Assembly (NCBI GenBank): GCA_949291375.1 | Contig: CASEVI010000005.1 | Span: 54,981-118,980 of the forward strand | DNA: 64,000 bases | Reading direction: 5' to 3' | From: an uncultured bacterium | Lineage (GTDB): Bacteria; Bacillota_I; Bacilli_A; RFN20; CAG-826 | Part shown: positions 50,466 through 59,451 of the stretch, piece by piece | Position numbering within the stretch: the stretch's first letter is position 1 | Layout: the number at the start of each line of letters is the position of its first letter | The notes under the pieces: generated by a model | What the model was told of the DNA's origin: nothing | Databases searched by the model: none | The model's input: only the letters and a program-made list of their open reading frames with translations | Translations under genes and position numbers: made by a program

Positions 50466-52889
50466 ATGTATTTTGATAGTAAAGAAGAATTTAAAAAAGA
50501 GTATACAGAAAGAATTATTGCTAAATATGGTAAAAATCCTCAAGAAGCACATATTTCTGAACAATTCGATATTTTAGGAGAATTAGTTAGAGATTATGCT
50601 GGAGTAAACTGGAGAAATACTCGTCAAGCATGTATTAAACAACAAGGTAAACAATTAGTTTATTTTTCAATGGAATTTTTAATTGGAAGATTATTAACTA
50701 ATAATATGATGAACCTTGGAATATTCGATGTTGCTAAAGATGGATTAAAAGAACTCGGCATTGATATTGGAAAACTCGAAGATGAAGAAGCTGATGCTGG
50801 ATTAGGAAATGGTGGTTTAGGTCGACTCGCTGCATGTTTTTTAGATTCAATTGCTTCTTTAGGATATCCAGGAAGTGGAAATTGTATTCGTTATGAATAC
50901 GGTTTCTTTAAACAAAAGATTGTTAATGAAAAACAAGTAGAACTTCCTGATCAATGGCTTTCAAATGGATTTGTTTGGGAAGTAAGAAAACCTAAACATT
51001 CTTGTGAAGTAAGTTTTTATGGGAATGCCGAAACTTATATTAAATCAGATGGTAGTTACGCAATTAAAACTGCTAATGCAATTAAAGTTAGAGCTTGCCC
51101 ATATGATGTTTATGTTGTTGGATATAAAAATGGTGTTGCTAACTCTTTAAGACTTTGGAGTGCTCAACCAAGTGAAGAAAATATTCCTAAGAATCAATCT
51201 TTTGAAGATTATTTATCAACAATTTATGAATTATGTCATGGTCTTTATCCAGATGATTCAACAGAACACGGTAAACTTTTAAGATTAAGACAACAATATT
51301 TCTTTGTTTCTGCTGGTTTACAATCAGTTATTAGAAGTCATAAAAGAATTTATGGAACTTTAGATAATTTAGCCGATAAATATGTTTTTCAACTTAATGA
51401 TACTCACCCAATTTTAGCTATCCCTGAACTCATGAGGCTTTTAATGGATGAACATGGATATGGTTGGGATGATGCACATAAGATTGTTTCAAAATGTTTT
51501 GCTTATACAAACCATACAATTATGGCTGAAGCATTAGAAAAATGGCCAGTTAGATATGTCCAAGATCTTTGTCCACGTTGCTTTATGATTATTGAAGAAA
51601 TTAATCGTCGTTTCCTTATTTGGTCAAATAAAGTTGGAGCAACTGATGGAGAAAAATATAATATGATGATTATCAAAGATGGTATGATTCATATGACAAA
51701 TCTTGCTATTTTTGTCGCTTTCTCGGTTAATGGTGTTGCTGCTTTACATACAGAAATTTTAAAGAAAGAAACGTTTAAAGAATTCTATAAATTCTTCCCA
51801 GAAAAATTTAATAATAAGACAAACGGCGTTACACATCGTAGATGGCTTATGTATGCAAACCGTGAATTATCTTCTTTAATTAGCGAAAGAATTGGTGATT
51901 CATGGGAGAAAAAACCTGAAGAATTAGAAAATTTACTTAAATTTAAAGATGATAGTGATACACTTTTAAGATTAAGACAAATTAAGACTAATAATAAGAT
52001 CGCTTTAGCAAATTATATTAAAGAACATAATGGAGTTGAAGTTGATATAAATTCAATTTTTGATGTTCAAATTAAAAGATTACATGCTTATAAAAGACAA
52101 CTTATGAATGTCTTTAAAATTATGCATTATTATTTTGAAATTAAAAATAATCCTTCATTCTCAATGGTTCCACATACTTATATTTTTGGTGCTAAAGCCG
52201 CTCCAAGTTATGTTTTTGCAAAAGAAATTATTAATTTAATTAATGCTGTTGCTAATGTTGTTAATAATGATCCACAAGTTTCTAAATTTATGAAAGTAAT
52301 ATTTATCGAAAACTATGGTGTTTCTCTTGCAGAACTCATTATTCCAGCTGCTGATATTAGTGAACAAATTTCAACAGCAGGAAAAGAAGCAAGTGGCACT
52401 TCAAATATGAAATTTATGATGAATGGTGCTCTTACTTTAGGTACTTTAGATGGAGCTAACGTTGAAATTAATGATCGAGTTGGTGATGAGAATTCATTTA
52501 TTTTTGGTTTAAAAGTAAAAGATATTGAAGATATTAAGAAGAGTGGAAGTTATAATCCATGGGATTTATATAACAATAATCAATATATTAGAAGAGTGTT
52601 AGATTCTCTCTTTAGAGGTCCTTGGTGTGAAAATATTCCTGATAGATTTAGAGGAATTTTCGATGAAATTATGAATCACAATGATGAATATTTCATTCTT
52701 CTTGATTTCGATTCATATATTAAAGAATGTAGTAAAATTGAACAATATTATCTTAAAAAAGAACAATGGTTTAAATCTTGCTTAATTAATATTGCAATGA
52801 GTGGTTATTTCTCAAGTGATCGTACTATTGAAGAATATAATAATGACATTTGGCACTTAACTAAAATCGATTTAGATGTTTTAAAATAA
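50466..52889 (+). CDS. glgP: Glycogen/maltodextrin phosphorylase
   Basis: 807-residue GT35 phosphorylase, releasing glucose-1-phosphate from alpha-1,4-glucans with pyridoxal phosphate. Landmarks: FSMEFLIGRLL, AGLGNGGLGRLAACFLDS near 108-125, GLYPDDST, LNDTHPILAIPELMR, and the PLP-binding Lys649 in ASGTSNMKFMMNG, followed by TLGTLDGANVEI. Full length for a bacterial GlgP; the set of active-site residues appears intact. Ribosome site AGAAAGG lies about 12 nt before ATG, somewhat far. Together with glgB it supports glycogen-type storage or use; glucose-1-phosphate would enter glycolysis via a phosphoglucomutase not seen here. Confidence 0.95.
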   Translation: MYFDSKEEFKKEYTERIIAKYGKNPQEAHISEQFDILGELVRDYAGVNWRNTRQACIKQQGKQLVYFSMEFLIGRLLTNNMMNLGIFDVAKDGLKELGIDIGKLEDEEADAGLGNGGLGRLAACFLDSIASLGYPGSGNCIRYEYGFFKQKIVNEKQVELPDQWLSNGFVWEVRKPKHSCEVSFYGNAETYIKSDGSYAIKTANAIKVRACPYDVYVVGYKNGVANSLRLWSAQPSEENIPKNQSFEDYLSTIYELCHGLYPDDSTEHGKLLRLRQQYFFVSAGLQSVIRSHKRIYGTLDNLADKYVFQLNDTHPILAIPELMRLLMDEHGYGWDDAHKIVSKCFAYTNHTIMAEALEKWPVRYVQDLCPRCFMIIEEINRRFLIWSNKVGATDGEKYNMMIIKDGMIHMTNLAIFVAFSVNGVAALHTEILKKETFKEFYKFFPEKFNNKTNGVTHRRWLMYANRELSSLISERIGDSWEKKPEELENLLKFKDDSDTLLRLRQIKTNNKIALANYIKEHNGVEVDINSIFDVQIKRLHAYKRQLMNVFKIMHYYFEIKNNPSFSMVPHTYIFGAKAAPSYVFAKEIINLINAVANVVNNDPQVSKFMKVIFIENYGVSLAELIIPAADISEQISTAGKEASGTSNMKFMMNGALTLGTLDGANVEINDRVGDENSFIFGLKVKDIEDIKKSGSYNPWDLYNNNQYIRRVLDSLFRGPWCENIPDRFRGIFDEIMNHNDEYFILLDFDSYIKECSKIEQYYLKKEQWFKSCLINIAMSGYFSSDRTIEEYNNDIWHLTKIDLDVLK

Positions 52890-52897
52890 ATTAAATC

Positions 52898-52925
52898 GGC
52901 TAGTAAAAAATTACTAGCCTTTTTT
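52898..52925 (+). terminator. Rho-independent terminator after glgP
   Basis: GGCTAGTAA (52898-52906) pairs with TTACTAGCC (52911-52919), 4 nt loop, TTTTTT tail. Confidence 0.9.
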
Positions 52926-52953
52926 AAAATATATAATAAAGGAATTTAAGTTT

Positions 52954-53643
52954 ATGAAGAAAAAAGAAGTTATAAAGATTAGTTTTAATTTATTAGTTGA
53001 ATTATTATTACTTGTTTTTGGTTTTTATGGAATAATCATCAACTGTTTTGCTACAGGTTTTATGGGTAACGGTTCCGCATTTTTATATTTTACAATTCAA
53101 TCAAATATTGCAATTATTTTAATTACTTTAGTATTTTTTATTCTTAAAATAGTCGGTTTATTTTTAAAAAAAGATTTTATTAATAATATCTTATATCATA
53201 TAAAATTTGTTTTTACTGTTGGAATAACAATCACTTTTTTAGTATTTTTTATTCTTTTAGCTCCTACAATGGGTGCTTCATATTTATTATCAATGACTAA
53301 TTTAACAGTTCATTTAATCGTCCCTATTTTATCTTTGATAGATTTTTTTGTTTTTGATCATAAAATTAACTTTAAAAAATGGAGTCCATTACTTGGAACA
53401 GTATTTCCTCTTTGTTATTTAGGTTTTGTTTTTATTTGTGTTGGATCAAATGTTAAATTTAATGGTCAATTAGTTCCATATTTCTTTTTAGATTATGAAA
53501 CTTTAACTTGGTTTGGTGTTACTGAAAAAGGAATTGGAGTATTTTATTACATTATAATTTTATTAATTCTTGTTATTTTACTTTGCTATCTTTTTAATAT
53601 CGTTGTTTATTTAATTAATAAGATAGGAAAGAAAAATAGTTAA
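52954..53643 (+). CDS. Pr6Pr/FAR-17a-like membrane protein
   Basis: 229-residue membrane protein with six hydrophobic segments (about 10-32, 45-68, 85-105, 118-138, 148-167 and 195-222). The pattern LYFTIQSNIAIILI, then TNLTVHLIVPILSLIDFFVF, then a late PYFFLDYETL, matches the Pr6Pr family (FAR-17a/AIG1-like) of small Gram-positive membrane proteins; function is not established, and eukaryotic relatives act on lipids. AAAGGAA precedes ATG with about 8 nt. It ends 1 bp before the GNAT-phosphorylase fusion gene, implying co-translation. Confidence 0.55.
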   Translation: MKKKEVIKISFNLLVELLLLVFGFYGIIINCFATGFMGNGSAFLYFTIQSNIAIILITLVFFILKIVGLFLKKDFINNILYHIKFVFTVGITITFLVFFILLAPTMGASYLLSMTNLTVHLIVPILSLIDFFVFDHKINFKKWSPLLGTVFPLCYLGFVFICVGSNVKFNGQLVPYFFLDYETLTWFGVTEKGIGVFYYIIILLILVILLCYLFNIVVYLINKIGKKNS

Positions 53644-53644
53644 T

Positions 53645-54919
53645 ATGCTTTATTTAAAGAAATTTAATGATCAAGATTATTTGAAAGAATTTGAATTTTT
53701 TAAAAGTATAAAAAGCGAAAATGGGTTTGAAAATCCTTATTTCTCTTATACTTTAAAAAGGTTTAAAAATGAAGCCTTAAAAGAAAGAAAAAATAGTGAA
53801 AAAGGAATAAATTTAAAAGAAGGATATGTACCTGATACTTACTTTTTTCTTTATAAAGATGAAGAAATTATTGGTTTATTTAAATTTAGACATTATTTAA
53901 ATGATTATTTAAAAAATCATAGTGGTCATGTTGGTTATATTATCGCTCCATCTTTTAGAAATAAAGGTTATGGAAAAGAAGGATTAAAATTATTAATTGG
54001 TTATATAAAAAGAAATAAACTATGTAAAGAAGATGAACTTTATTTTGAGTGCTTTGATTATAATATCGCTTCAATTAATACGATTTTAGCAAATAATGGT
54101 TATATTCATCATTATGATAATGGGTATGTTTATTTAAGAATTCCTTTAAATGATAATATTAAAATTAGTTCAATACCTTTAAGTGAATTTAATAAAAATG
54201 ATGAACCTTTTTTAAAATGCGAAAATATAAGTTTAAAATTTAAAAACGAAGATAAAGCGATAATTTGTTATTTTCATGAAGTGATTGAAAAACTAGAAAA
54301 AGAAAATATCATTAGTTTTTATACTAAAATTAGTGGAGAAAATTCGCTTTATATTTATCAATTTAAAGATAATAAAAATATTTTTATTATAAAAGGATTA
54401 GTTGGAGAACCTTTAATTGGTGGGTTTCTTCATCTTTTGATTAATAATGGATTAAAAAATATATTATTTATTGGAGGAGCAGGAAGTTTAATTTCTTCAT
54501 CAGTTGGTGATTTATTTTTGGTTATTGGAGCAATTAGAGATGAAGGTTTTTCTTTCTTTTATGAACCACCATCTCGAATAATATATTCTAATAAAAATAT
54601 ATTAAAAATAATTGAAGAAGAACTAAAAAACAAGAATATTTCTTATAAAAAAGGTTTATCATGGAGTATTGATGCGATGTATCAAGAAACAAAAGAAAGA
54701 GTTAAAAGAAGAAAAGAAGAAGGAGCAATTACTGTTGAAATGGAACAAGCTGGTTTAATTGCTTTAACTAAATTTTTTAATATTAATTATGGAGCAATTC
54801 TTTATTTTGGCGATGATTTGAGTAAAGAAAAACATGAATGGAGAAATTGGCAAAAAGGAAGAGTCAACTCTCGATATAATTTAGTCTTTCTTGCTAAAGA
54901 AATTATTGAGAAATTTTAA
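53645..54919 (+). CDS. Fusion of GNAT acetyltransferase and nucleoside-phosphorylase-like domain
   Basis: 424-residue protein with two recognisable domains. Residues about 1-168 are a GNAT acetyltransferase: GLFKFRHYL (acceptor strand), then GHVGYIIAPSFRNKGYGKEG, the acetyl-CoA loop (R/Q-x-x-G-x-G/A), and the late ASINTILANNGYIHH. Residues about 185-424 resemble the PNP/UDP phosphorylase fold: IFIIKGLVGEPLIGG, LFIGGAGSLISSSVGDLFLV, ITVEMEQAGLIALTKF (the ribose-site VEME) and AILYFGDDLS (place of the catalytic SD). The second domain is divergent from DeoD and lacks its exact phosphate loop, so it may act on an uncommon nucleoside or not at all. A single frame with no stop or frameshift joins them. 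Confidence 0.75.
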   Translation: MLYLKKFNDQDYLKEFEFFKSIKSENGFENPYFSYTLKRFKNEALKERKNSEKGINLKEGYVPDTYFFLYKDEEIIGLFKFRHYLNDYLKNHSGHVGYIIAPSFRNKGYGKEGLKLLIGYIKRNKLCKEDELYFECFDYNIASINTILANNGYIHHYDNGYVYLRIPLNDNIKISSIPLSEFNKNDEPFLKCENISLKFKNEDKAIICYFHEVIEKLEKENIISFYTKISGENSLYIYQFKDNKNIFIIKGLVGEPLIGGFLHLLINNGLKNILFIGGAGSLISSSVGDLFLVIGAIRDEGFSFFYEPPSRIIYSNKNILKIIEEELKNKNISYKKGLSWSIDAMYQETKERVKRRKEEGAITVEMEQAGLIALTKFFNINYGAILYFGDDLSKEKHEWRNWQKGRVNSRYNLVFLAKEIIEKF

Positions 54920-54970
54920 ATTTTATTAAATCATTAAATTATAACTTTATTTTTATCTTTCTTATATAAA

Positions 54971-55004
54971 AAAATAGGATTTTTTCTTTATAAAATCCTA
55001 TTTT
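54971..55004. terminator. Bidirectional terminator
   Basis: AAAATAGGATTTT (54971-54983) and AAAATCCTATTTT (54992-55004) form a 13 bp stem. It serves the plus-strand fusion gene (U-run after the stem) and overlaps the TAG stop of the minus-strand CBS gene at 54998. Confidence 0.8.
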
Positions 55005-55396
55005 TTATCCATTAAATATTTAATAATTGATTTTCTAGTAATAATACCAATAAATGATCCTTTATCATCAATTACAGGTACAAAATTTTGATCCATCGCT
55101 TTAATTATTAAAGCATCCATCTCTTCTAAAATAGATATTGCTTTATAAGGTCGATAGGTTGGAACTTCTAAAATATTAATATTTTCATAACTTCTTAAAT
55201 CAAATTTTAAGTTATTTTTTAAATAATAAAGTAAATCACCTTCACTTATGGTCGATAAATATTTTCCATTTTTATCGATTATTGCTAAAGTAGAATAACG
55301 ATAATGTTCAAATATTTCTAATACTTGTCTAATAGACATTGTTTCTTCTATTACTTTTATATAAGATTTTGGTGTTAAGAAAAATAATATATTCAT
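54998..55396 (-). CDS. CBS-domain protein
   Basis: 132-residue protein made of two CBS repeats, about 5-62 and 68-130: FEHYRYSTLAIIDKNGKYLS with SEGDLLYYL, and MDQNFVPVIDDKGSFIGIIT with RKSIIKYLM. CBS pairs bind adenosine nucleotides and act as sensor domains; stand-alone pairs are common and of unknown partner. The GGGGAGG ribosome-like site lies about 20 nt before this ATG, too far, so the exact start is uncertain, although the first CBS repeat needs sequence from here. The next gene upstream on the same strand encodes an ECF S component, 53 bp away. Confidence 0.75.
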   Translation of the reverse strand: MNILFFLTPKSYIKVIEETMSIRQVLEIFEHYRYSTLAIIDKNGKYLSTISEGDLLYYLKNNLKFDLRSYENINILEVPTYRPYKAISILEEMDALIIKAMDQNFVPVIDDKGSFIGIITRKSIIKYLMDKK

Positions 55397-55449
55397 AATT
55401 TTATTTTTATTTTTTCCTCCCCTTTTTTAAAAAAATAAAAGATATTTAT

Positions 55450-55983
55450 TTATTGATTTAATAGATATTTATAACGATATTTAACATTTATACTATTAAA
55501 TGTTAAATATATTATAATTCCTATACTTACTCCAATAACTCCTTGTATTATATCAAAAAGAGAATAGATATATGAAAGATTAAAATCAAAATTATATAAA
55601 GTTAAATAGAAAATAAAATAAGATAAAACCATCGGAATAAAAGATAGATATAATAAGACATATTTTAATAATTTTCTTTTAAAAATAAGTTTAAAGATAA
55701 TAAAAGAAAGTAAACTTTCTAATCCTTTAGCAATAATTGTAAAAGGAATACAAATCATAAATCCACTTAATAAATCAGCTAAAGAAGTAGAAATAATTGA
55801 AGAAAATAATCCAACTATTGGTCCAAAATAAATTGAAGTAAAAATAATTAATCCATCCGAAAGATTAAAATATCCACTATTATTAAAATAAGGAATTTTA
55901 ATAAAATAAGTAGCAATAAATATTAATGCACTTAAGAAAGCAATATAGGCAACTTTATATAAAATTTCAATTTTTTTATTCAT
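55450..55983 (-). CDS. ECF transporter S component (vitamin-type)
   Basis: 177-residue substrate-binding membrane subunit of an energy-coupling-factor importer, six hydrophobic segments. The pattern FNLSDGLIIFTSIYFGPIVG followed by SLADLLSGF and CIPFTIIAKGLESL matches the S-component group that includes HmpT-, ThiW- and PdxU-like proteins (hydroxymethylpyrimidine, thiamine precursor or pyridoxine uptake); the substrate cannot be fixed. It would share the EcfA-EcfA'-EcfT module encoded elsewhere. No riboswitch can fit in the 44 bp gap upstream. Adjacent to the CBS-domain gene on the same strand. Confidence 0.8.
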   Translation of the reverse strand: MNKKIEILYKVAYIAFLSALIFIATYFIKIPYFNNSGYFNLSDGLIIFTSIYFGPIVGLFSSIISTSLADLLSGFMICIPFTIIAKGLESLLSFIIFKLIFKRKLLKYVLLYLSFIPMVLSYFIFYLTLYNFDFNLSYIYSLFDIIQGVIGVSIGIIIYLTFNSINVKYRYKYLLNQ

Positions 55984-56027
55984 AAAAATTAAATAATAAT
56001 GTTTTATTTTTATAAAAAATAAGTTAA

Positions 56028-56492
56028 TTAATTTTCTTTCTTTTCTTCATTACTTTTTTTAATAAATTTTTCATAAAATTCTTCAATAGTATAAACTTCA
56101 ATGCCTCTTTTAATTAATAAACGAGTTAAAATACCTTCTCCATCAATTAATTCATCATTAAATTTACCATTATGAATTTTATGAACTCCACAAGCTGGAG
56201 ATCTATCTTGTAAAATTGCTTTTTTAACATGTTTAAATTCAAGAGGGTTAATACAAGCGTGAGCACCTTTATTATATTGATTTGTTACATCTTTATTTTT
56301 ATAAGTAATAACTTTATCATTTATTATTTCTGCTTTATCACGAGGAATTGACAATCCTCCTAAAACTTCGGGACAAAGAGGTAAAAGTTCATATTTTGTT
56401 AATATTTCTTTAACTAATGGATTATATTTTCCTTTTCCATCATATCTAACTTTATCACCAACTAAACATGCACTAATCATTACTGTTTCCAT
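56028..56492 (-). CDS. DUF523 family protein
   Basis: 154-residue DUF523 protein. Conserved family features all present: MISACLVGDKVRYDG at the start, LPLCPEVLGGLSIPRDKAEI, DVTNQYNKGAHAC, DRSPACGVHKIHNGKF (SPACG cysteine) and GEGILTRLLIKRGIEV. The conserved cysteines suggest metal or cluster binding, but the function is unknown. In-frame ATGs at 56492 and four codons later both fit. A Lys/Glu-rich tail ends the protein. First gene of the minus-strand group with the ECF and CBS genes. Confidence 0.82.
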   Translation of the reverse strand: METVMISACLVGDKVRYDGKGKYNPLVKEILTKYELLPLCPEVLGGLSIPRDKAEIINDKVITYKNKDVTNQYNKGAHACINPLEFKHVKKAILQDRSPACGVHKIHNGKFNDELIDGEGILTRLLIKRGIEVYTIEEFYEKFIKKSNEEKKEN

Positions 56493-56567
56493 AGATATCT
56501 TTTATTTTTCCCTCTTTAAAATCTCAAACTTTTATTATTATAAAGATTTAAATATAATATTTCCATT

Positions 56568-57239
56568 ATGAAAGTTGATAAAATTATTGGAAAAATAACA
56601 ATTGGAAATAAAAAATTTCCAATTGTTTATATACATAAAAAAAGATATCAAAGATATACATATTATCGCTATAAAGAAGAAAGGTTTGTTGTAACATCTT
56701 TTTATAAAATAAATGAAAAAGAAGTAATAGAAAAAGTAAAAGAATTTGCTATTAAATTAGTAAAAAAAGGTGTAATTAATGAAGATATTATTAATGAAAA
56801 ATTAAATAATGAATTTGTTTATATTTTAGGGAATAAATATTTTATAAATAAAGATGAAAATTCGATCATTTTTAAAGAAAAAGTAATAAAACTAGATAAA
56901 AACTATTATAAAACAATAATAAAACTTGTTTATGAAGATATTTTTAATACTTTTGAATATTATCGAAAAATGATGAATATTCCTCCAATTTATAAATTAT
57001 CTTTTAGGAATATGAAAACTAGACTAGGAACAAATTCTAGAAAAACTAATAAAATAACTTTATCTTATGATTTAATCTCTTATTCATTAACAAATATTTC
57101 TTCAGTTATTGTTCATGAACTTGCTCACTATTATTATTTTGATCATTCAAAAAATTTTTATAATATAGTTTATCGTTATTTACCAAATTATGATGTTTTA
57201 ACAAAAAATATAAAAAGGAGAATCTATAAAAATGATTAA
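56568..57239 (+). CDS. YgjP-like (DUF45) metallopeptidase-fold protein
   Basis: 223-residue protein of the YgjP/DUF45 (WLM/SprT-like) group. The zinc motif HELAHYYYFDHSKNFYNIV (about 182-200) has HExxH plus a downstream His, and the pre-motif LSFRNMKTRLGTNSRKTNKIT with LSYDLISYS matches the family's 'k.rWGs...g.I.lN..L' region, although the usual Trp is Leu here. Likely a zinc-dependent peptidase; substrate unknown. Starts without a clear ribosome site and overlaps the SpoU gene by 8 bp. Divergent from the DUF523 gene across about 75 bp. Confidence 0.72.
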   Translation: MKVDKIIGKITIGNKKFPIVYIHKKRYQRYTYYRYKEERFVVTSFYKINEKEVIEKVKEFAIKLVKKGVINEDIINEKLNNEFVYILGNKYFINKDENSIIFKEKVIKLDKNYYKTIIKLVYEDIFNTFEYYRKMMNIPPIYKLSFRNMKTRLGTNSRKTNKITLSYDLISYSLTNISSVIVHELAHYYYFDHSKNFYNIVYRYLPNYDVLTKNIKRRIYKND

Positions 57240-57963
57240 AATAATTGAAAGCGAAGAAAATAAAATTATAAAGTATGTAAATAAACTTAAAAATCCTAAA
57301 TATATAAAGAGTGAAAAACGTTTTATTATCGAAGGTTTTCATCTTCTAGAAATGGCAAAAAAAGAAGACATCGATTTTATTTTAACTTTAGAAAAAATAG
57401 ATGATTTAGATGAAAACATTACTCAATATATAGTTAATGAAAAAATAATGAAAAAATTAAGTGTTAATAAATCTTTTTCTAAAGTTATTGCTGTTTGTAA
57501 AATAAAAGAAAATTCTATAGTAGAAGGAGATTTAATCTTATTTTTAGATTCTCTTCAAGATCCAGGAAATATCGGAACGATTTTAAGAACAGCTCTTGCT
57601 TTTAATATAAAAACAATTATTTCAACATCACTTTCTTCTTTTTATAATCAAAAATGTATTCAAGCTTCTCAAGGAGCTATATTTTCTTTGAACCTAATAA
57701 AAGGAGATGTTAAAATGCTTTTTGGCTTAAAAGAAGAATTTGAATTAATTGGAACTTCTTTAAAAAAAGATACAATCGATTTAAGAAAATTTGTTTGGCC
57801 AAAAAAAGCAATTTTAATTGTTGGAAATGAAGGAAATGGTGTTAGTAAAGAAGTTTTAGATATTGTCGACAAAACTATTAAAATACCAATTTCAAATATT
57901 GATTCATTAAACGTTGGAATTGCAACCGGAATTTTATTATATAACTATATTTCTACTAAATAA
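57232..57963 (+). CDS. TrmH/SpoU-family RNA 2'-O-methyltransferase (RlmB-like)
   Basis: 243-residue SPOUT methyltransferase. The N-terminal substrate-binding part (about 1-90) opens with ESEENKIIKYVNKLKNPKY and ERFIIEGFHLLEMA, as in RlmB-like 23S rRNA methylases. Catalytic domain: LFLDSLQDPGNIGTILRTAL (motif 1) near 103-122, LIVGNEGNGV (motif 2) near 198-207, and KIPISNIDSLNVGIATGI (motif 3) near 220-237. It is closer to canonical than the one at 16185. In many Firmicutes such a gene stands upstream of pheST; here pheS follows after an MFS gene, consistent with that order. Confidence 0.87.
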   Translation: MIKIIESEENKIIKYVNKLKNPKYIKSEKRFIIEGFHLLEMAKKEDIDFILTLEKIDDLDENITQYIVNEKIMKKLSVNKSFSKVIAVCKIKENSIVEGDLILFLDSLQDPGNIGTILRTALAFNIKTIISTSLSSFYNQKCIQASQGAIFSLNLIKGDVKMLFGLKEEFELIGTSLKKDTIDLRKFVWPKKAILIVGNEGNGVSKEVLDIVDKTIKIPISNIDSLNVGIATGILLYNYISTK

Positions 57964-57970
57964 CTACTAT

Positions 57971-59179
57971 ATGACTACTATATTGCTATTGATTATTTAT
58001 CTTATTTTTATTTCATTAGGCTTACCAGATTCTTTAATTGGTACAACTTGGCCTTCAATTTCTCAATCATTAAATGTCCCAGAAGATTATCAAGGTCTTG
58101 TTACTTGTACGGTAAGTTTATGTACAATTATTTCATCATTTTTTTCTCCGTATTTAATTAAAAAACTTAAACCAAGTGGAACAGTTACTTTTTCAATTGT
58201 TTTAACGGTTATTGGCTTAGTTAGCTTATCATTTGTTCCTTCTTTTTGGTTTATGCTTTTAGCTGCAATTCCTTTAGGGCTTGGAGGAGGAGCTATTGAT
58301 GCAACTTTAAATAATTATGTAGCTTTACATTATAAAGCTTTACATATGAATTGGCTTCATTCATTTTGGGGAGTTGGAACTACAATTTCACCTTTAATTA
58401 TCTCATCTTTTTTAGTTGATAATGATGGTTGGAGAAAAGGAGCAATAGTTTTAGCTATTATTCAAGCAAGTATTTTTATTATTTCACTAGCTTCTATTCC
58501 ATTATGGAAAAAATGCGAAATTATTTTTGCTTCTAGAGAAAAAGGTAATCAAAATAATGAAAAAGAAGAAGAAATAGTAGAACTTTCTTATAAAAAAACT
58601 TTTGCTTTAAAAGGTGTTTGGTTTGCTCTTTTTGGTTTTTTAGCTTATACCGCAGTTGAATCATTAACTGGAATGTGGTTTTCATCAATGGCTCATTTTG
58701 GATTAAATGTTAATGAACAAGATGCCACTTTATGGAGTTCTTTCTTTTATTTAGGGATTACTATTGGACGTTTTATTGCCGGAATTATTTCTTTAAAAGT
58801 AAGAGAAAAAAATATGATAAGAATTGGAGAATCTATTATTTTAATAGGAATTATTCTTTTATTCATGACTTTTAACGTTAAGATTATGCCTTTTGCTGTT
58901 GTACTAATTGGTTTAGGTTGTGCTCCTGTTTATCCGGCAATTATCAAAGACACTCCTAATAGATTTACAAAAAAATATTCACAAAATGTGATGGGAATTC
59001 AAATGTCGTTTGCTTATATTTCTAACTTTTTAATTGCTCCTTTATTTGGAGTCGTTGCTAAATATACAACTTTTTTAATTCTTCCTTATTGTGTTTTATT
59101 TTTCTTTATAATCTTAGTTTTAGGTAACGAAGGAATTAATTTAATCGGAAAGAAAAATATGAAACTAGATATAAAATAA
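57971..59179 (+). CDS. Major facilitator superfamily transporter
   Basis: 402-residue MFS permease from ATG 57971, with about 12 hydrophobic segments. The signature region LGLPDSLIGTTWPSI after helix 1 and AIPLGLGGGAIDATLNNYVA with HWLHSFWGVG-like sequence fit the FucP/YfkF-type sugar or drug transporter subgroup; the substrate is unknown. An upstream in-frame ATG (57914) would overlap the SpoU gene by 50 bp and adds 19 non-membrane residues, so it is rejected. No ribosome site; ACTACTATAT is repeated directly across the start. An AT-only hairpin (59183-59205) follows and may end transcription. Confidence 0.78.
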   Translation: MTTILLLIIYLIFISLGLPDSLIGTTWPSISQSLNVPEDYQGLVTCTVSLCTIISSFFSPYLIKKLKPSGTVTFSIVLTVIGLVSLSFVPSFWFMLLAAIPLGLGGGAIDATLNNYVALHYKALHMNWLHSFWGVGTTISPLIISSFLVDNDGWRKGAIVLAIIQASIFIISLASIPLWKKCEIIFASREKGNQNNEKEEEIVELSYKKTFALKGVWFALFGFLAYTAVESLTGMWFSSMAHFGLNVNEQDATLWSSFFYLGITIGRFIAGIISLKVREKNMIRIGESIILIGIILLFMTFNVKIMPFAVVLIGLGCAPVYPAIIKDTPNRFTKKYSQNVMGIQMSFAYISNFLIAPLFGVVAKYTTFLILPYCVLFFFIILVLGNEGINLIGKKNMKLDIK

Positions 59180-59212
59180 GGGTTAATTATTTATTAAATA
59201 ATTAATTTTATG

Positions 59213-59218
59213 TATAAT
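59213..59218 (+). promoter_or_regulatory. -10 box of the pheST leader
   Basis: TATAAT (59213-59218), preceded at about 17 nt by a poor -35 (TTTATT) and by an AT-only hairpin. Transcription would begin about 59225, at the T-box leader. Confidence 0.5.
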
Positions 59219-59224
59219 TATTTT

Positions 59225-59432
59225 GCGTTGAAAAGGAGTAGTAATTTTTCTTTAATTTTATATTAGTGAAGAGTGATAGTGAAAAACTCTATAAAATGGA
59301 ATTATGAATTCGCCTTGGAGCTGGTTTGATGAACCCGTTAGCTTTGACGTAATAAAGTTAATTAAGATGATTTTTAAGAATTAGGATGGTACCGTGTTTA
59401 AAAAACACTCCTATAACTAATTCTTTTTTTAT
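59225..59432 (+). promoter_or_regulatory. T-box leader of pheST
   Basis: T-box riboswitch. Likely specifier TTC (Phe) at 59309-59311 in GAATTCGCCTTGGAGC; conserved T-box AGGATGGTACCGTG at 59383-59396; terminator AGAATTAG (59377-59384) / CTAATTCT (59417-59424) with T-run to 59430, mutually exclusive with the T-box antiterminator. It would raise pheST expression when tRNA-Phe is uncharged. Confidence 0.9.
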
Positions 59433-59451
59433 TTTTAGGAGGAAAAAGAAA

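Noticed and set aside
59386..59451. N-terminal extension of pheS
   Set aside because: It translates the T-box and terminator; ATG 59452 has AGGAGG upstream and matches the family start.
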